DNA of 64,000 bases, from the NCBI RefSeq assembly GCF_014652235.1, contig NZ_BMYK01000027.1, positions 16,722 through 80,721 of the forward strand, given 5' to 3'. Under the pieces are notes generated by a model. It was not told where the DNA came from and ran no database searches. It was given only the letters and a program-made list of their open reading frames with translations. Both the position numbers and the translations under genes were made by a program. This document shows positions 60,647 to 64,000 of this stretch, one piece after another. The number at the start of each line of letters is the position of its first letter. The stretch's first letter is position 1. The stretch comes from Pseudorhodoferax aquiterrae (lineage in GTDB: Bacteria > Pseudomonadota > Gammaproteobacteria > Burkholderiales > Burkholderiaceae_C).

Positions 60647-62368
60647 ATGGCAATGCAATACAAACTCAACGTGATGGCCTGCGCAGTGGCCGTGCTGGCC
60701 GCAGGCTGCGGCGGCGGCGGCGACGACCCGCAGGAACCGCCGCCGCAGACCGGCAACCCCAACGTGCCGACCATCTCGGCCACGGTGCAGGCGGCCTCGC
60801 AGAAGATCGTCGCCGACGCCAACGTGCGCGCCGCCGTGGCCGAGTGGGACACGGCGCTCAACGCGCAGGAGCGCTTCAACCAGCACATGGAACTGGTGCG
60901 CATCGCCTCGCCCTCGCGCGAGGAGTACAACCGCGCCCGCGAGATCAAGCGCCGCATGGTCCAGGAGTGGGGCTTCGCCGAGAGCGAGATCCGCACCCGC
61001 GAAGACGGCAACCTGCCCGGCTCGGACGTGCAGCTCGTCGACGGCCTGCCGGTCTACAACATCTGCGCCGAGATCAAGGGCAGCTACTCGGCCTCCGCCG
61101 GCGCGCAAAGCTACCGCGGCCAGTATCCCAAGGTGCTGGTCGAAGGCCACATCGACACCGTCAACCCCGAGCGGCTGACCTACTTCTACGAGCCGGTGAA
61201 GCTGCAGCCGATCACCCAGCCCATCGTCGAGACGCCGGCCCAGCTGGCCGCCATTCCCGACGAGCTGGCCTTCGACAGCGCCGGCCGCATCGTGCAGGAC
61301 GCCAACTACACGCGCGCACGCCAGTACTTCGCCAACGCCGAGGCCGCGACCGCGGCCAATGCGCTGCGCATCTACGTGCCGGGCTATGGCGACGCCATGG
61401 GCAACGTCTCGGGCGTGCTGAACATCGCCAAGGCGATGAAGAAGTACAACATCAAGCCCGTCTACGACATGTGGTTCTGCGGCACCGCCGGCGAGGAAGG
61501 CAAGGGCAACCTGGCCGGCATGAAGCAGCTGTACGGCTACGACCAGAACAAGGGCACCGGGACCAACCCGCTGAACTTCGTCACCAACTTCGGCATCGAC
61601 GGCGGCAGCGGCACCATCAACTTCATCGGCAGCTACCGCTTCGAGATGAAGTACACGGCGCCGGCCACGCCGGGACCGAACCAGCCGAGCGCGCTGGAGG
61701 CGGCAGCCGCGTCCATCGCCAAGATCGCCGACATCAGGACGCCGTGGGACGACAACAAGGAAGCGCTCAAGACCACCTACACCGTCGGCGTGGTGAGCTG
61801 CGAGGAGCCGGCCGCCGGCAGCACCGTGGTGCCCAGCTGCACCGTGCAGGTGGACATGCGCTCGCCGCGCCTGGAGCCGCTGAACGAGATCCGCAGCCGC
61901 ATCGAGCCGCTGTTCCAGGCCGGCGTCAGCGAGGAGAACACGCGCTACAGCCTGGCCGACGCCTCGCCGCAGGCCGTCAAGATGGAACTGACCTGGTTCG
62001 GCGACCGCCCGCCGCACGAGCGCACCGACCTGTCCGACGTGTCGATCCAGGCCGCCTGGCAGTCGGCCGAGATCGTGGGCGTGGACAAGCGCACGGAGCT
62101 GTCCACGGCCGCCAGCAGCCTGAACGACAACGTGCCGGCCGCCATCGGCGTGCCCACCATCAACCTGAACATCGCGACCTCCGCCACCGGCGGCGGCGGC
62201 CATGCGTTCTGGGAATGGGGCATCCCGGGCACCCAGGCCACCGAAGTCCTGCGCATGCAGCGCGTGATGGCCGCGGCGCTGATCGCCTCGGGCTTCCACG
62301 CCGCCGACGGCAGCGTCGTGCAGCCCGCCGCCGGCCCGATCGGCAAGCGCACGGCCGAAGTCCAGTGA
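60647..62368 (+). CDS. Lipoprotein M20-family metallopeptidase, lid motifs lost
   Basis: A 573-residue exported protein. LAAGC (Cys21) is a lipobox. M20 metal and catalytic residues are present: His168 and Asp170 (VEGHIDTV), Asp249 (GYGDAMGN), Glu283-Glu284 (GTAGEEGKG), Asp318 (GIDGG) and His519 (GGGHAFWEW). The lid domain (about 322-425) keeps its strands (IGSYRFEMKYTAP, TTYTVGVVS, VDMRSPRLE). It lacks the GGHS histidine and the GG-x-S-V-N loop that in dimeric M20 enzymes reach the partner active site. A small secreted protein carrying exactly those motifs follows 17 bp downstream. A sigma-54 promoter lies upstream. Substrate unknown; a peptide or acylated amino acid is likely. Confidence 0.85.
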   Translation: MAMQYKLNVMACAVAVLAAGCGGGGDDPQEPPPQTGNPNVPTISATVQAASQKIVADANVRAAVAEWDTALNAQERFNQHMELVRIASPSREEYNRAREIKRRMVQEWGFAESEIRTREDGNLPGSDVQLVDGLPVYNICAEIKGSYSASAGAQSYRGQYPKVLVEGHIDTVNPERLTYFYEPVKLQPITQPIVETPAQLAAIPDELAFDSAGRIVQDANYTRARQYFANAEAATAANALRIYVPGYGDAMGNVSGVLNIAKAMKKYNIKPVYDMWFCGTAGEEGKGNLAGMKQLYGYDQNKGTGTNPLNFVTNFGIDGGSGTINFIGSYRFEMKYTAPATPGPNQPSALEAAAASIAKIADIRTPWDDNKEALKTTYTVGVVSCEEPAAGSTVVPSCTVQVDMRSPRLEPLNEIRSRIEPLFQAGVSEENTRYSLADASPQAVKMELTWFGDRPPHERTDLSDVSIQAAWQSAEIVGVDKRTELSTAASSLNDNVPAAIGVPTINLNIATSATGGGGHAFWEWGIPGTQATEVLRMQRVMAAALIASGFHAADGSVVQPAAGPIGKRTAEVQ

Positions 62369-62385
62369 ACCCCCAGGAGAGAACC

Positions 62386-62826
62386 ATGAAGAAGACGATC
62401 GCATCCCTCGTGTGCCTGGCGGCGCTGGGCCTGGCCTCTGCCCAGGCCGCCACCAATGCCAGCATGGTGGTGGAGTTCCAGGGCCCGGGCGGCCACAGCA
62501 ACGGCGCCTACGGGCGCACGAGCGCCGTGCACGCCGCCGGGCGCGCGCTGGTGCAGCTCAAGGCTGCAGGCCTGCCGGCAGGCTCGTACACCGTGTCCGG
62601 CCTGAACGGCGGCAACTCCGTCAACAGCATCGCCAGCGACGCGCGCTACACGGTGACCGCGCTGACCAGCGACCCGGCCGTGCTGGCCACCATCACCCAG
62701 CAGGTGACCGCGACGGCCAAGGCCGGTGCCGATGCGGAGAACGCGTTCCGTGGCGTCAAGGCCGGCGACACCGCCGGTGGCGCACGCGCCGACATCCGCT
62801 TCACGGTGGTGTCGCAGCCGCAGTAA
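62386..62826 (+). CDS. Secreted stand-alone M20 lid (dimerisation) domain-like protein
   Basis: A 146-residue protein with a signal peptide ending SAQA. The mature part matches the lid domain of M20 hydrolases: strand VVEFQ, GPGGHSNGAYGR (His37), helix SAVHAAGRALVQL, YTVSGLNGGNSVNSIAS (Asn80) and a closing strand-helix with DPAVLATITQQV. There are no metal-binding residues of the catalytic domain, so it cannot hydrolyse alone. GGAGAG precedes the ATG, 17 bp after the peptidase gene; a terminator follows. It probably complements the lid-defective peptidase. Confidence 0.75.
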   Translation: MKKTIASLVCLAALGLASAQAATNASMVVEFQGPGGHSNGAYGRTSAVHAAGRALVQLKAAGLPAGSYTVSGLNGGNSVNSIASDARYTVTALTSDPAVLATITQQVTATAKAGADAENAFRGVKAGDTAGGARADIRFTVVSQPQ

Positions 62827-62847
62827 ACGGCGCACCAGTCGCCAGCG

Positions 62848-62878
62848 AAAGGGCGCAGAGCGATCTGCGCCCTTTTTT
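62848..62878 (+). terminator. Rho-independent terminator after the M20 gene pair
   Basis: GGGCGCAG (62851-62858), a six-base loop, CTGCGCCC (62865-62872), then six T. It ends the peptidase/lid transcript. Upstream A residues mean it may also serve the convergent gene. Confidence 0.92.
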
Positions 62879-62898
62879 GCGTGGCGCCCCCTTCGGGT

Positions 62899-63852
62899 TC
62901 AGGTCAGGATCGCCCAGATCCGCCCGCTGGCCCAGTACATGGCCACCGAGCCGATGCCGTACAGCGCCGGTGTGCGCGCCTTCGCGAAGCCGGGCCAGGG
63001 GGCCAGCGCCTTGCTGATCAACCAGGCCAGCAGCACCACGCCGAGCTGGCCGATCTCCACGCCCAGGTTGAAGGTCAACAGCGCGACCGGCAGATGGTTC
63101 TCGGGCATGCCGATCTGCTGGAGCGCGCCCGCGAAACCCAGGCCGTGCACGAGGCCGAACAGGAAGGCCACCAGCGCCGGCCAGCGCCGCGACAGCGTGG
63201 CTTCCTTGCCCAGCGCCTCGCCGGCCACCAGCATGATGGACAGCGCGATCGTCGCCTCCACCGGAGGCGGCCGCAGCGCCAGCAGGCCGAAGGCGGAGAG
63301 CGCCAGCGTGATGCTGTGGGCCGCCGTGAAGGCCGTGATGGTCCAGACCAGCCGGCGGTTGAAGCCGACGAGGAACAGCAGGCTGACCACGAACAGCAGG
63401 TGGTCCGTGCCGGTCAGGATGTGCTCGATGCCCAGCACGGTGTAGGCCGAGGCGATCTCGCCCATGCCGCGCTGGTCGTCGGCCGTGCCGAACAGGTGCA
63501 CCGAGGGCTGGGCCGTGGTCAGCGTGTAGACGCGCGTCTGCCCGTCGAGCCAGCGGATCTTGATGATGGCGACCGAGTAGCCCTTGCCCACGCCGTCGAC
63601 CTGCAGCACGCCCGTGAGGCCGTTCGGGCCGCAGTGCAGCAGCGCCGGTTCGGCCGTACAGCCGGCCGGCCAGACCGGGTTGATGTCGCGCTGCGTCGCG
63701 CGTTCGCGCGCGGTCCACTGCCAGGTGAACTCGCCGCGCGAGGTCTCGCGCATCTCCATCTCGGCGATGGTCAGTTCGTGGGCCGACACGGCACCCACCC
63801 AGAACAGCAACATGGCGGCAAACATCCGCCGCATCCACGCATGTGCGCGCAT
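62899..63852 (-). CDS. HupE/UreJ-type membrane protein (long form)
   Basis: A 317-residue protein: a signal sequence (ending GAVSA, mature HELTIAEMEM), a periplasmic domain of about 120 residues, and a membrane part with GIEHILTGTDHLLFVVSLLFL, TAAHSITLALSAFG and LVHGLGFAGAL, the His-rich helices of the HupE/UreJ_2 family. Starts at 63852 or 63834 are both possible; a TTG further upstream is less likely. The family is linked to nickel or to other metal handling, but function is not proven. Convergent with the M20 pair. The 148 bp upstream to the window end show nothing I can support. Confidence 0.8.
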   Translation of the reverse strand: MRAHAWMRRMFAAMLLFWVGAVSAHELTIAEMEMRETSRGEFTWQWTARERATQRDINPVWPAGCTAEPALLHCGPNGLTGVLQVDGVGKGYSVAIIKIRWLDGQTRVYTLTTAQPSVHLFGTADDQRGMGEIASAYTVLGIEHILTGTDHLLFVVSLLFLVGFNRRLVWTITAFTAAHSITLALSAFGLLALRPPPVEATIALSIMLVAGEALGKEATLSRRWPALVAFLFGLVHGLGFAGALQQIGMPENHLPVALLTFNLGVEIGQLGVVLLAWLISKALAPWPGFAKARTPALYGIGSVAMYWASGRIWAILT

Positions 63853-64000
63853 CTCAGTGGTCCGTGGCGTGCGCCCGCGGGGTGCGAAGGCACCCGCAAG
63901 CAAAGGATCGCCAGGCCGCGGAGCAGGCCATGCCAGCAGACGCCGCGGGACTGGCTTGTATGGTTGAGGTGTTGGGGTGGAGGGCCTGAAATACTGGAAA

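Noticed and set aside
63853..63903. TTG extension of the last HupE/UreJ gene
   Set aside because: The extra residues precede a clear signal sequence and would spoil it; ATG at 63852 or 63834 fits better.

Overview
The window looks like chromosome of a high-GC betaproteobacterium of the order Burkholderiales, most likely family Comamonadaceae. Three things point there: base composition; a one-piece tmRNA whose tag reads ANDERFALAA; and the housekeeping string mupP/gph-ubiG, gyrA-serC-pheA-tyrA-aroA::cmk-rpsA-ihfB-lapA-lapB-rfaE1-hldD. I see no insertion sequence, prophage, integron or CRISPR array. No gene-free stretch exceeds 300 bases. The last 150 bases carry nothing I can support.

Layout. 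1-12 kb: accessory metabolism and stress genes (haloperoxidase-like hydrolase, ATPase-type winged-helix regulator with an Old-Yellow-Enzyme-like protein, Bug solute-binding protein, divergent AraC regulator/AhpD-like pair, glutamine-amidotransferase-like and MOSC proteins, catalase with a membrane protein, YihY). 12-17.4 kb: a signalling cluster with two LuxR-type regulators, a hybrid PAS kinase, a single-domain receiver and an OmpR-type regulator. Its two divergent promoter regions share a 17-bp sequence. 17.5-34.5 kb: conserved core (tmRNA, cell-wall recycling phosphatase, ubiquinone synthesis, OmpA-like protein, gyrase A, the serine/aromatic amino-acid operon with a fused AroA-Cmk, ribosomal protein S1, IHF beta, LPS-assembly and heptose genes, a ComEA-like protein). 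34.4-41.7 kb: 5-oxoprolinase/hydantoinase, a complete TRAP transporter and an Asp/Glu/hydantoin-racemase-like protein, together a probable uptake and catabolism locus for a cyclic or acylated amino acid. 41.7-44.4 kb: fluoride channel, a secreted Pro/Tyr/His-rich protein and glnS. 44.5-52.8 kb: a nickel/cobalt uptake island spanning both membranes (CbiL-like, CbiM, CbiQ, CbiO, a His-rich protein, two HupE/UreJ proteins, a TonB receptor, a DUF4198 protein), with an unexpected HNH-nuclease-like gene inside it. 53-56 kb: cardiolipin-synthase-like phospholipase D and a diguanylate cyclase.

56.1-62.9 kb is the most interesting part. A periplasmic amino-acid-binding protein with no transporter partners is followed by a DctB-like kinase and a DctD-like sigma-54 activator. 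A lipoprotein M20 metallopeptidase and a small secreted protein that looks like a free-standing M20 lid (dimerisation) domain come next. The full-length peptidase keeps its metal ligands, but its own lid lacks the GGHS and GG-SVN motifs; both are present in the small protein. A sigma-54 promoter (-24/-12) precedes the binding protein and another precedes the peptidase. Each has a pair of near-identical palindromes upstream at 31-32 bp spacing. I read this as a dedicated sense-and-hydrolyse system with a split M20 enzyme, which I have not seen described. The function is inference; the sequence features are directly visible.
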